Below, one piece after another: positions 13,151 through 24,556 of a stretch of DNA of 64,000 bases. The notes under the pieces are model-generated. The model was not told the DNA's origin. It saw only the letters and a list, made by a program, of their open reading frames with translations, and searched no databases. Made by a program: the position numbers and the translations under genes. The stretch's first letter is position 1; the number at the start of each line of letters is the position of its first letter. The DNA lies in assembly GCA_947579665.1 (NCBI GenBank), contig OX388347.1, positions 21,692,562 through 21,756,561 on the forward strand, in the 5' to 3' direction. Source of the DNA: Sympetrum striolatum. Its lineage: Eukaryota > Arthropoda > Insecta > Odonata > Libellulidae.

Positions 13151-14029
13151 TTTACCTGTTTATTTTTGCGTTTTCTTGGCGTACCCATTTAGGAACCATT
13201 TCAGCCCATTCTATGCCCGCTTTATCTGACTTCTTCCTTCATTGCCTTGCTATGTGCCCTATTAATTGTCTTCTTCCTTCAAGAACTGGTCTTCGTAGAA
13301 TTTTCTCTTCAGTGTCTCTTACAAGATTATCTTTATGTAGATATATCTGACCCGTCTTTTTAATTTTGAACATTAAAATGGACCCTTTTTTCTATGGTCG
13401 CATCATACCAATATACTTTCACAGTAATAATTTTCACTAAAAAAATTCCCGTTCCTCGCCATTTTGATGCAATGGTCAATCGTAAGTAAATCATAACCAT
13501 AAATTAACAAAGAGTATTATTTATGATATAGAGTTATAGATTAATGTAAGCACTATCCGCAACGTAAATACTATGACGGTAATATTTAAAAGATATTTTA
13601 GTACTGCGTACATCTGAACGTGGCATTAAAGGTCATAGATGTCTATTAGAACAAAAATATCAAAGCGTTCTGCCGCATAACGTTTTTGTTTATTGAGGAC
13701 AGTGTACTAAATTTCCAACCTTAAAATTTTCATCGGTTGGATATTAATTATGTACTGTCGGTTGAGAAATTTTATTACTATTCACTGGAATTAAAGATTG
13801 AAAATATTTTATAATTTAATGCTATATCAATGGTGAATTTTATCATTGTTTATCTCAAAATGAAACAAATCAACCGAAGTGAACAAGACTCTTATTTAAT
13901 TAATGATCATTCAGCAGAATATCCAGTTAGCCTATTTTGGTTATAATTAAGTTATATAATACAGTTAGGACCAATTAATTTAGAGAGTTGTAACTGTACA
14001 ACACTGTAGTTTATAATATAATAATAGTT
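13151..14029. other. AT-rich stretch, nothing recognised
   Basis: No open frames of note and no recognisable repeats. Confidence 0.45.
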
Positions 14030-14760
14030 AAATAACAATAATAGTTTATTTACACACAAGGTATCTTGTAAAGTTGAAAGAAAATACAGTTATAGTTCAG
14101 GTCCATCTGAGCCATGTATGGCTCGTCAAGAGGTGCCTTGATTTAGCACAAGTCTAGTAATGGATACACATAGGAAATAATATCCATATAAAATCATTTT
14201 TCGGAGAGAATTTCAACTGAAACAATATGTTGCTCTATTAAACACTTAACTAGTTGTTACATACTCATGTAAAAGTCATGTTATGAAATATATAAGTATT
14301 ACAGTCATACACCAATCAAAGTTTAATTTAAGGCAGATAAAAATAAAAAAAAATAATTGAACACCAAATACAAAAGCAGTAGACAAAGCAAATGTACATT
14401 TTAAGTAAAGGCAGATAAAAATTAAAATGATTACACCAACAGATACCACATTAAATATGAAAAAGGTTTTACTACATTTAAGTCTATTTACAATAATTTT
14501 AGATTTTCTTTCTCTGGTTTAAGAGCCAAGATATAATAATTTTTTTTAATGCTTAATTTAGTTTCACCTAATATGTCTTCAGGTGTATTGTTAAAATAAG
14601 TTACGCGTTATATTAAATTCCGTTTATAAATAGGCCGTAGTTTATAAAAAAATGAATTTTTACGACGGCATAATAAAAGCCTACATCCCGGAGGATCATT
14701 TTATATTATTATTATTAATTTAGAATAGAAAAAAAGAAAAATTGCTCCATTGGAATGTAA
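14030..14760 (-). mobile_element. Possible decayed retroelement 3' end
   Basis: Read on the minus strand, a short open stretch (about 14600-14490) gives FNNTPEDILGETKLSIKKNY. This loosely resembles the lysine-rich C-terminal tail of non-LTR reverse transcriptases (FN-x-xP-x-x-I followed by FKK-like residues). It ends in a stop and is followed by about 450 bp of AT-rich sequence with AATAAA on the minus strand at about 14047. Stops and frameshifts lie upstream. No catalytic RT motif is present, so this is a weak assignment. It could equally be a degraded 3' untranslated region or chance. Confidence 0.2.
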
Positions 14761-15310
14761 AAAATATTAATACGAACGCGGAAGTAATGTTGGCTCGTTT
14801 CTCAGAGCCATTCGTATCGAGATCTTGCTCATTATCATGACTTTTGTCGATCCGCATCAACTAGGAAGAACATCCGCTGTCCTCGTTAAGTTCGCGACTA
14901 TGGCGCAGGAGGGCGCGCGGAATAGGGATCCAATAAATTTATCCGAGAAAAATGTAACGAACGTGGGAGAGAGGGCTAAACAGCGGCGAACACATTTTAC
15001 ATTCGGAATGGAAACGAAGCGTTGCGGGGTTCTTTACGTCAGGCATCATCTTTAGCGTTCCTTTCTTCTGGGGATCCTATGAGCGTAAAAAGGGTACGAA
15101 TAAAAAAGGACGGGGCCTCATGTTTAGGAATTGGAAGGAGCGGTGGACGCACAAACAAAGAGTTGTAAAAATATTCCTCTTTCGCAAATATATATATTGG
15201 AAGCCGTACGCTGAAAGTACGCGGATAAAATATTCTTATTTTTTCATCGATTTTGTTATCCCCGCCAACGGAGGCGGGTTCTCCCTTTGTAGTGACAACT
15301 TGCAAAAGTT
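14761..15310. other. GC-richer island
   Basis: Segment with more CpG than its flanks, including GGCGCAGGAGGGCGCGCGG near 14902 and CCGCCAACGGAGGCGGG near 15262; the latter is a small inverted repeat (CCGCC facing GGCGG). Short frames lie on both strands. No coding or RNA signature is recognised; it may be regulatory. Confidence 0.3.
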
Positions 15311-16737
15311 GAAATCATAGTTATCGAGATAGCTGTTTTATGCTACGGCGCACACACTTTGTGTATGCATAGTTACAGTACAAATGAAGCGCTCCAAACC
15401 ATCAAAGCCTACGTATTCCCCCCGAAAGGGATCGAAAGACATCCTCGGGAGATGTAAAAATGTATTTCTACCAACAAAAGCTGTAAAAATTGGTTGTATA
15501 AGATACTTAAGGTAATATGAATACATTTTTTCATTAATTGTATCAGATGGAGAATACTTATTATGATAACAGGTAACGCGGGAGTGAAGTTGAACATTTG
15601 GCGAAGTTAGGTAATTTATAAAGATTTTTACTTTTTGTTACTTTACTAAACCCTATTGTGAACAGGCTTTTCAAGCTTTTGCTGATAAATCTCGACTTAA
15701 ATCTGTCAATTGACATCTAGAAATATTTCTTGTGGCCCTGAAAATACCAGATACCGAGTTGCATAATAAATCGATAAAAATTCCTAAACACAATAGTCAT
15801 TTTCGAATAATACGCATCCTGATTACTTTCCGAGATGAAAATACTACCGTAATTAAGAAAGACAATTATAAATACTGGTGAAGGTTCAAATAGGTTTTAC
15901 ACAAAAAATATGCCTTAAAATATAATACTTATCAATCGGGTGTTATTTTATAATTTTGACATATGTAATATGCTTCCAATCATTTTTATGCTTGAATTGA
16001 ACAGAATGCATATTTTTAATTACTGGCTCAAGATTTACTTTTAATCCTAGGGAAATCAAACATTTCCGAATATGTAACATCTTGCACTGTTTGGAATCAT
16101 AGTTGATATTTGATCAATACAAGGTCAGTTATTGATTTACATTTTTATTATTGGCTCATCACTGAATCAAATATAAAATTTTTTCGGTAAAAAATCTGTT
16201 TCTCTCGTTAGCGAAATATTTAAATGATTGAATGCATTCCTCAATCATATTCCTGTTGAGGATTATTTCAGTATTGCGTTTCAGAATTTCCTAATGAGAT
16301 GCTTCTTATAGGAACTGCTCAAACCCGGGAGGAAACCCTGAGCAATGAGAAGGAAGAAAGGTATTGGGAATCATAAAATAAAGAAGAGAAGTTTCGAGCA
16401 TTATTAGAAACACCGAATTCCATACTCTATGGAAAATATGAATGTTAAGAGGAACGCAAGGAGTGTACAACATTGTCTATGTTATATACAATTTTGACTA
16501 GTACATACTGTATGCATTATTTTGATACAGTTTTTTATAATATTTTTTTAGTTTTCCTCATAATGTACTTTATGGATGAAAATTCATGTACGTTTTCCTT
16601 GTTTTTTATGTTATTTTGTATATTGCTATCTCTTTTTAAAATGTGAACTGATTCTTATTTATGTATTGCATTTACGTACTTATTGGTAGTGTATTTATTT
16701 TTGAATTTTATTCTATTTTCTTATCTTTTAGCTATTG
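15311..16737. other. AT-rich stretch, nothing recognised
   Basis: Only short overlapping minus-strand frames at 15338-15597, without recognisable motifs. A small inverted repeat (GCTCA facing TGAGC) brackets CCCGGGAGG at about 16317-16344. Confidence 0.4.
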
Positions 16738-16965
16738 CTATCGGTTAGTTTGCGCAGGTTTTTCACACCCCCCTTCCTTGTGGGTGTTTTCCTGCAGTGG
16801 ATTTTTTTTTTCCTAAGAATCTCTTAGGTTTTTTGCATCCACAATTCTTCTAATAATTTCTAATTCTTATTTTCTAATTAATGACGATGGGTTAGATGGA
16901 AGAAGAGACTTTTAAGTCTCAATCTCGCCCAAATAAAGACGATTTACGATTATTTATTTTTATAT
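16738..16965 (+). repeat. Hairpin-rich interspersed repeat, copy A
   Basis: Homologous over about 200 bp to copy B at 43350-43605. Three inverted repeats are shared. Hairpin 1 pairs GCAGG (16754-16758) with CCTGC (16791-16795) and ACACCC (16765-16770) with GGGTGT (16782-16787). Hairpin 2 pairs GTGGAT (16797-16802) with ATCCAC (16837-16842), enclosing CCTAAG/CTTAGG (16812-16817/16823-16828). Hairpin 3 pairs GAGACT (16905-16910) with AGTCTC (16915-16920). The unit is followed by ATT/TTTA-rich microsatellite-like sequence, as in 3' ends of some LINEs and SINEs. No coding potential is seen. The class is not determined. Confidence 0.7.
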
Positions 16966-18020
16966 ATTATTTATTTATTATTTCCTATATTATTATTATT
17001 TGGAATAGTAAATAGATGATGGAGTAGCGAGAATTAATAACACAACAAAAAGCGATAATCATGTGAATAGAATAGCAAAATTTGGTGAGAAATGGAGGAA
17101 AAATATATGAAATCTACCAAGTTAGAAGATTAACGGCTTAAAATTATGTCGGAAGGGCACTCGTTATTTGTATACATTTCTATATGATTTATTAGCAGGG
17201 AAATAAACATTATATAACATTCCTCAAATTTAAGAGCAAATGGCTATCTAGGCTATAGAATCCCAAGCTTAGATTAAAAAGATTCAAAATAGTATATAGA
17301 TTATTAATATTATGTTTCAATGATATGGTATGATATCACCATATATAAAATATACTAGGATATTACAAGCTATATATTCTACAGGAAATTATTTTCCAAA
17401 ATGCTTCGTAATATTTGGGTGGATTAATTTATTACACGCCTTACATCAAAATAATTTACTATTATTAATACCTTTATATTATCTTGTATTTAATATACTG
17501 TCGCATCAATTATATGTTACATAAGTCTCGGTTAAGGTAAAGAAGTTATATTCAGAATATATTGGGAATTCGTCCTAAAATTCAAAACATTTAACTATGA
17601 GTTAATTCTCATTATGATTAAAATTATTTACCAAAATATTTACAATAGCAGCCTTATTCCACTCTTTAACTCAATACGTTTCAGAAAAAGAATTCCAATA
17701 TCAAGCTTCCAGATACTTTTTTAAATAACATATATTATTAGGAATGATTTTACATTTATTAGCTTTAAATGCAAAATAGTTTTCACATGTAAACTTTTGC
17801 TATTTAGTTTAGATATTTTTAACCAACCAACCAAGGTAGTCAAATTGTTATTTTGAAATTAAACAACAATGACATAGATAAAGCCTGCATGAAATACTAT
17901 TGGATAGCACCTACAATGTATCCACCCGAAAGTGTTGAAGGAAATTGCACATTAACGTTATAATTCTATTTTGAATGAAATGCTGTTTCAATGTAAGGCG
18001 CAATACTCACCCATATTATT
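16966..18020. other. AT-rich stretch, nothing recognised
   Basis: Very AT-rich. The 64-codon frame at 17330-17524 is short and without motif. Confidence 0.45.
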
Positions 18021-18480
18021 TGTTAGCTATGGGAAACGAAACAAGGCGTAGTTTGAAAATGTCCACGGTAGACAGCGCTGCAGAGGCGGCGACAATCTCA
18101 GGCACCTGAGGAAACCATTCTGAGGAGAGGGGGGTCCTGTGGAGATGTCTCTTAGTAATAAAAATATTACAGTCTCATAAAAACGCGTCATTCCTTCCTT
18201 ACGTCCGAAGGGACCTCTTTGCGCTAGGCCATGCTTCAAACTCTTTAAATTTCCCTGAAACTCCATCCATCCCTTCATACACTCTTCCCTGGAAATTTTA
18301 TACCCTTTTTATTACATCCCACATTCCCCTTCATTTCCTTTTATCTCCTTTTTCATACGCACGCCCGTGTGTATTTGTTTCATCTCCTTACTCTCTCTCC
18401 ATTCTCTATTTATGCACTCAGCTAGGTTGACCTTTGCTTCCACGACTTTCAAGACTTTTGACTCCATTATAGGAAACCTC
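18021..18480. other. GC-richer and pyrimidine-rich island
   Basis: The first half (18040-18260) is GC- and CpG-richer. The second half (18260-18460) is strongly pyrimidine-biased on the plus strand. The 83-codon minus-strand frame at 18027-18278 has no recognisable domain. Function is unknown. Confidence 0.3.
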
Positions 18481-20400
18481 GAATGACTCCCTATATCTCC
18501 GCATGCAGCTTCGAGAATTTATTTGTTGAGTATTGCAGTGTCAAATTACAAAGGTCGTCGAATTTCCATTTTGCTTGTATGTATCTCGAATGTGCCAAAG
18601 TTAGTTCTCGCTATTTCACATCTTCGTTCGAGGACTCGCAAAACACAGTCAGGGCTCTGTCCATGAACGAATGGGGGAGTCTGTTAGAAACGGTATAACT
18701 CATCCTCTACCTAGGTACATTGTTATTCAGATGATTCTTATTGGAACGCAGTCATCATAGCGAAAGGTGAACTTGAAAAAGATTGCACATTACAAATGTG
18801 AAATATATTCCACACTATTTATTAAAAATATTTCCTTAAAATATTTTAAAATCTAGGTTTCCGTATATACTGAGAATTTTTGTTGTCGAAATGAATAACT
18901 ACGACACTGTAAGTACTTTATTTATGGATGGATTTTTAAGTACTTTTGGTTAAGGAAATTTGTCATTATATAAGTAGTATTATTGTGGTAATGTTGGTTG
19001 TAAAGTAACAAACCGTATAGTAATGCCTCAAAAGAAACTTAGATAGTGAATATTGTAAGCTTTCTTTTCGTACTCATTCAGAAAGAAATTTATCGTGCGA
19101 AAATATATATAAAATAACTGAGATCCATATATTGTGAGCATATAACTTTTATCTCTTATAACGTATTCACTCAATTAGTACTCATCTCATCTGATAGTTC
19201 GTAAGTTACTTAAATATTGAAATTTCAAATGGAATTTTTCATTTGAAAACTTTGACATTACAACTTGTCACTGTATGACTTGCTGCCTGTGGGAGGTTTT
19301 ATAGGAATAAAATAGCGGAAACGGAACGAAAGCAACATAATTTTTTCGTGCAAGTATATTATGGCTGGAACAATTATTTTATTTTGAAGTAAAATAAAAT
19401 AATTCTTCCATTATTACGGAGACCCACTTAGTTAAAACTTCCTTTGTTGATCATATCTTCCAGTTATTTTCTCCTCTGTCTGTACCTTCAGGGTGAAGCT
19501 AAATCAATGGGATTAATTAGGCAAAAGGTTATATAAATTGGTAGTTTTGGGTTATGCAGTTACTAGGCGATGGTGTCTTTTTCTTCTCGGGATGGCATAG
19601 TTTTTGTGAGTTTGAAGGATTCTGTATGAAGATTTATTTTTCAGAGGGAGGTTTACCAAGGGATTTCCTTTCCTTTTCCTTCCCTCCTTTGACAAATGCA
19701 TGCCAGTAATAGTTTTCCCCATTCACTTTAAGTAGTTGTAGCTCACTGTAGCTAGCTATAAATATTTTTGCATCATTTTAAATAAAAACGTCACATTAGA
19801 AGACTAATTGATTGAAAATGCACGGATGTATTTCCATCTACAATGCAGGATATACCAATTGCCACCTGATATACTTCCAGAAAGTTTACGCAATTACAAT
19901 AATTTTTAATAGATTAAGAAGTGATTTTTGGTTGAATAATTGGATTGAATTTCTCTTTATATTTGACCGAAATTCCTTTTTTGTAATGACTGTGAACTAG
20001 GTTCACTTGGTTGAATGCCAAGTGAAGCTAGTTATTTCCTTTTTCATTGTGTTATCTTGCCAACAATTGTGAAATATATAAGTTAAAGGGTGTTGAACCC
20101 TATAAAAATTAATACTTGTTGGGTACTTATTTTACCTGTACAACACTACGTGCATTTTATATAACTGAATATTTTCGAAGTTTGGAAAAGGCCGCAAGTT
20201 CTTCTCATAAATTCCAAAATACAGCAAATAAGGTGAGAAATTCTCGTAATTTCATTAGATAGCTAAGCATATGTCTCTAGTTTGTTAGTTCTGTTTTTCT
20301 AAAAAGCAAATATGTAATCACTGAGGTCAAATACGAAGCTTATTCTTACTTCTTGACTCTTGGGATTACGAAATTTAGCGATAATCCTCATAGAAAGCGT
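18481..20400. other. AT-rich stretch with one perfect short palindrome
   Basis: AATTATTTTATTTT (19372-19385) and its exact reverse complement (19391-19404) are separated by GAAGT. In such AT-rich DNA this may be chance or a decayed foldback element. Nothing else was recognised. Confidence 0.4.
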
Positions 20401-20910
20401 TACACATTAAAAAAGCGCGGTTTCGGTTATTTAAAAATTCATGAAGACTCTTCAGGCGAATAAAGGCATTGAAAATTTTCCCAAAGTCTTATCGTAAGGG
20501 AAAATTAAATTAAGAGCCGGTGGCAGGAAGCGCGACCCAAATTTACTCCGTTAATTGCGTTCGCGCACGAAATTAAATTCTCTCGTTAAAAAGCAATATC
20601 GAGTTTCTACAGCTCGTCAAACTGATTTAGAAAGTGCTCCGTCTGACATTAGCGTAATTTTCCCCACCTGTGCTCACCTTGAGAGAGAGAGAGTTTTCTT
20701 TCAAGATCCAAGTCTCCCTCTCTCAGAACTCTTTCTCTCGAAACTTGTATTTTACATCCTTCCTAATTGGAAGGAATTATCATCGCTAATGACTTCTAGC
20801 ACTTTTGACGTCAAATCAGGGAGCGGAAATCAAGAACGTCAAATTTATTGCAATAATATTGCGGAAAATTCCGGTTCAGCTTTGGAATTTTTGTGGAAGC
20901 TTTGATTTCA
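20401..20910. promoter_or_regulatory. Candidate regulatory island with GAGA run
   Basis: CpG-containing block with GCGCG and TTAAAT words and a (GA)n run at about 20681-20695 followed by TCTCTCAGAACTCTTTCTCTC (20714 onward). GA repeats are the binding sequence of GAGA factor in insects. The 116-codon frame at 20555-20905 runs through it but has no recognisable domain, so I do not call it a gene. Regulatory function is inferred. Confidence 0.3.
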
Positions 20911-21578
20911 TGGTAGGTACTTCGATGGATGGTTGAACAGATGTAGTTAAAATATTTGTGATAAAAAAATGAGACATTTCGGGAGTTGCACTACTTAAAA
21001 ATTTATTATTACACATTATTATCCCACATATTCGGAGAAAATGTGCATGCAAATGTGAAGGCAACCTTTCGCAACCCGAAGAAAAAACGATGTACGATTG
21101 ATCAAACTTCCATTAGAAACGCATGGTATATATATATTCTATTTAATATTACTTAGTAGTATTACACTACGCACTATTTTCCAGAAATTATTTTGAAATT
21201 TTGATTGAAAGTAATCCAAGAAATCAGTGGATTCTATCATAAGAAGAATGTTGATCAAGTAAAAGTTGAGTGAGGCTTTGAAGTATTAAGTTTAAGGATA
21301 TATCTCGTACCGATTCAGAAACTCACTCCAAAAATTATTTATTTAAATATGTAAAACTCGATATAAAACATAGTAGTACTTTTGAAATTTCAAGCTTCAT
21401 CTTGTCATCCTGTATGTTGAGTCACTTATTTGAAAGCATCGCTGAAAGAACAGCTCTCTTCAAAGTGTTCATATATTATTATTAAATAGAGATATATAAT
21501 TAAAATAGTGAATGTTTATGTGGTAAAACTTTCTACGTTGTAGTGTTCAACAAATATACTGCTGAAGGAGTGAATTAA
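20911..21578. other. AT-rich stretch, nothing recognised
   Basis: Between the island above and the candidate receptor frame. If that frame is a real exon, upstream exons could lie here, but I see no convincing splice-bounded open segment. Confidence 0.4.
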
Positions 21579-21584
21579 ATTCAT

Positions 21585-22184
21585 GTGACTCATCCCTCAG
21601 ATCTAAGTATGCGCGTTGTCGCAAGAGATATCATGATTTCGACAAGTCCGTCTTTGCTGTTGAAACATGTCATTTTTTTATCTGTAATGGTAATTCTTTT
21701 CTCAAGGACTTCACATAATGAGTCTTATACTCAACTTTTAGTCAGAATTTTACCAGAATATTTCAGTTTGGCATCTAGATTTAATGTTGGTATTTTCTAC
21801 TTCACTAATCAAGTATTCGAGCTGCTCCTCGTATATATCGACACTAGAAAATATATAAGTGGATACATGGAGGAAGAGTGTACAATCCACAACAGTATTA
21901 GCAATCACCTTTATAAGACGGATAAAGGCTTCTGCAAATTAAAAATTTTACTGACGCTTTACTTCGCCATCACCTTATCTAGCGTTCAATATTTTATACT
22001 TTTTTTTGCTATGAAACCGCCACTAAATAATCAGTTAAGTTTTTGTTCCAACTGTATGGGCAATTTTCCGAAGGAAAGAAAGGTGAGGCAATATAGCCTC
22101 TCTTGGGTTTTGCGTGGTTTTATGACATTCATGAATCTTTCCAATTGCAGTAAAAGGCGCTCAACGTCAGTTGTGCAATTCTGA
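21585..22184 (+). CDS. Candidate orphan coding frame, chemoreceptor-like (partial or pseudogene)
   Basis: This is the longest open frame in the window: 199 codons from a GTG, with the first ATG at codon 9 (21609). A rough calculation for AT-rich sequence (about 0.065 stops per codon) gives an expectation near 0.01 for such a length in 64 kb. Hydrophobic segments lie at residues 24-39 (LLLKHVIFLSVMVILF) and 119-143 (within LKILLTLYFAITLSSVQYFI). Between them are an amphipathic stretch and IHNSISNHLYKTDKGF, which fits the I/L-H-x-x-L and later YF pattern before a late membrane helix of insect gustatory/odorant receptors. AAG|GTGAGG at 22080-22088 is a good donor in phase 0, the phase of the ancestral C-terminal introns in that superfamily. 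No canonical TY-x5-QF ending is found. It could instead be an unrelated or chance frame. Confidence 0.35.
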   Translation: MTHPSDLSMRVVARDIMISTSPSLLLKHVIFLSVMVILFSRTSHNESYTQLLVRILPEYFSLASRFNVGIFYFTNQVFELLLVYIDTRKYISGYMEEECTIHNSISNHLYKTDKGFCKLKILLTLYFAITLSSVQYFILFFAMKPPLNNQLSFCSNCMGNFPKERKVRQYSLSWVLRGFMTFMNLSNCSKRRSTSVVQF

Positions 22185-22587
22185 ATAGTTAAGTACTTCT
22201 ACTACCTTGGAAAAATAAAATTTGCATTATCTTCCTTCATGAATTTTGAAAGCCATAATATAGTTTTGACCCTCTAAATGTCACTATAGGCCTTAAAATT
22301 TTATTATAAATTAACCTATTTAGAAAAATAAACTTTTGGGTTATATGTTTTTATGGTACATACATATTATTATCCTTTTAAGGAATAGTATAATTTAAAA
22401 TAGGTTATTCACACTCGTGAAAAAATTATAGATATAAATTAGAAACTGAATGACATCTTTCCTTCAATTCTACAAATATTCAATCATTTATAGATTTATA
22501 AAATCAGTAGCAATATTGTTTTTCATCTTTTAATCTCCTATATATTTTAACTGACTCATCAAATTCTCTTTTTTCCTTTTACTGCAG

Positions 22588-22663
22588 GAAGTGGAAGGTC
22601 TTGTGCAGAGTTCCGATCATGTTCGACTTCTTATCATTCTTTCATCCCTCGGGAGTTGAAAAG
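22588..22663 (+). pseudogene. Candidate short exon following the chemoreceptor-like frame
   Basis: A strong polypyrimidine tract with TTTTACTGCAG ends at 22587, and the consensus donor AAAAG|GTAAGA follows at 22664, delimiting 76 bp. Joined in phase 0 to the frame ending at 22082, it begins EVEGLVQSSDHV, resembling the E-V-E-x-F/L segment before the last helix of insect gustatory receptors, but meets TGA at 22657-22659. The other frame that leaves in phase 0 is open for 25 codons and contains FDFLSFFHPSGVEK. A 76-bp length between two phase-0 introns implies a 1-bp frameshift or a misplaced boundary, hence a pseudogene or a non-coding exon. Confidence 0.3.
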
Positions 22664-23510
22664 GTAAGAAATGCTTGATAATATTAGAAATATATAACAA
22701 AGGTTTAAAATATTTAATATTATGACGTAAAAACTTAATAATAATTCACGTCAATATATTATGAATAGAATGAAATAAAATTGAAGACAATTCACCAATA
22801 TTTAATCTTATTAGTGAACGAGTAATCATATAATAACTTAGCAAAAGTTCCACTGTTAGGATTTATTCACTGCGGAACTTCTGCAGGGTTATTTCCTTCC
22901 CAATTGCCAGGATGGAGATTCATTAAGTCATAGCTTCCTTGATTGAGAATTGAAGCATAGAAAAGACTGGAAAATGTTTGGATGTAATTAGTCGCACTTT
23001 TGTCAATAAAGTTGGATAACACCAAAATTTACAGCAACCTTTCTTCAAAACATTAGCATAATTCTTCCCCATTTAAGTTAATAATCTTTAAAAATTGGTC
23101 ACCACAAATAATTTTAGTGGCTCTCAGCTTTTTTACAAGTTTTAATTTCAATAATACAACTGGCCATTGACACCCCAATAATATATTTTAATCATCTTTT
23201 CTTCTTATTCCTGTTTTTTTATATCTCTTTCGATTGTTATAAAGAAAACCGCCATATTCTTCTCTTTATAAGTTGCTGTAGACTCAACGTCAATTTAAGT
23301 ATTAACGAAATCATTTATATTCATAAATATTTAAACTTCAACATAGAAATTTATCAAGAAACAGTATTTTCGATCTCTTCTAACTTATTCTTAGCAAACC
23401 GTCAAGTTTTCTCCTTTGAATTACAAATGGCAATCTGATTGCATTATTTAGTTCTTCGTACATACTAACAATGTTTTTCCTTAAGATTTTCCTTCTATAC
23501 AGTTATTATA
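22664..23510. other. AT-rich stretch, nothing recognised
   Basis: I looked for a final receptor exon with a TY...QF-like ending on the plus strand and did not find a convincing one. Confidence 0.4.
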
Positions 23511-24330
23511 ATACTTACGAATTCTATTTTGCTATCCTTCGTCGCGCACGTAGTCGAAAGTCAACTCCTGAGTTTTCCGCGCTCATTGCTTCCTCACCTT
23601 GATCACCTCTTCATTACCGACTCTCGATTGTTTTTCCCTCACTAATTAAATTCTCCGCACCCGCATCGGGTCATCGCATCGGAAAGGAGACGTAAGAAAA
23701 ACACCTCCGTTTCGAATTGCCCCGAATTTAATTTCCCGCCGAGAGGAAACACGTCATAAATGGGATTAGGGAAGTGAATCCATTTCCCAAACGAGAGACA
23801 AGAGCGCGGCAATAAACGCAGCGGAATAAGGAGGGAAAAATAGGCTCATCCGAGAGATGGCGCGCACCAATTAGACGCAGAATTAGCGCGATATCTTTGG
23901 GGAGATGCGTATCTGGGAAGGAGCAGCCGCTGTCAGGTGCGGAGCGCGAGCCATTTAACACCGCGGGGCCTCTGTATGACCTCCCCCCTTAATCCCCCCC
24001 GTGATAAAGAGATAGTGGCAGAAATCACACCTTTAATCCTTCCATCCATCACAGCCGCTATAACATCCAGAGCACGTGCTGCTTCAATTCCTCTTTCTGC
24101 CGCCAGAGGGGAGGCTAATTATCCTAGAGGGAGATGAGCTGAAGATCGTCGGCTGCCTTACTTTCCTCGCTTGCTTTCGCAGGTGATCGCTCGTCAAGTT
24201 AACCGAGTAATAACGGGAAATAAACTGGAATGTGTTCCTCACTTGTTGGTTGTTAGAGCTAAACAAGAATTTATAAAATATACGGAACGTAAAACTGGTT
24301 ACGCAATACCACCGAGAGTTCACTCAATTG
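23511..24330. promoter_or_regulatory. Large GC-rich island with a weak CTCF-like motif
   Basis: About 800 bp of GC- and CpG-rich sequence, among the strongest islands in the window, with many words such as GCGCGGCAATAAACGC and AATTAGCGCG. CTGCCGCCAGAGGGGAGGCT (24097-24116) partially matches the CTCF core CCASYAGRKGGC but lacks the final GGCGC typical of insect sites. Three short frames on both strands show no recognisable product. It may be a promoter-proximal or enhancer element; I see no TATA/Inr arrangement that settles it. Confidence 0.3.
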
Positions 24331-24368
24331 AAGTCTAGGCTTCGACTCTAGTCTGATTCCTCATTTTT

Positions 24369-24497
24369 ACTTTCTCCATATACGAAGTATAGAGAAAGTA
24401 TTGTTTTCATGAAAAAATTCGACTTCGAGATTTCAACGGAAATACATGTTTTGGGGTCCCTAGAACACGTTTTGACTATTTTCGGAATGATGTCTGT

Positions 24498-24556
<59 letters not shown>

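Noticed and set aside
14753..14770. TGGAATGTAAA, the seed-like start of miR-1
   Set aside because: The sequence diverges right after the seed (AAAATATT) and no opposing hairpin arm is present.
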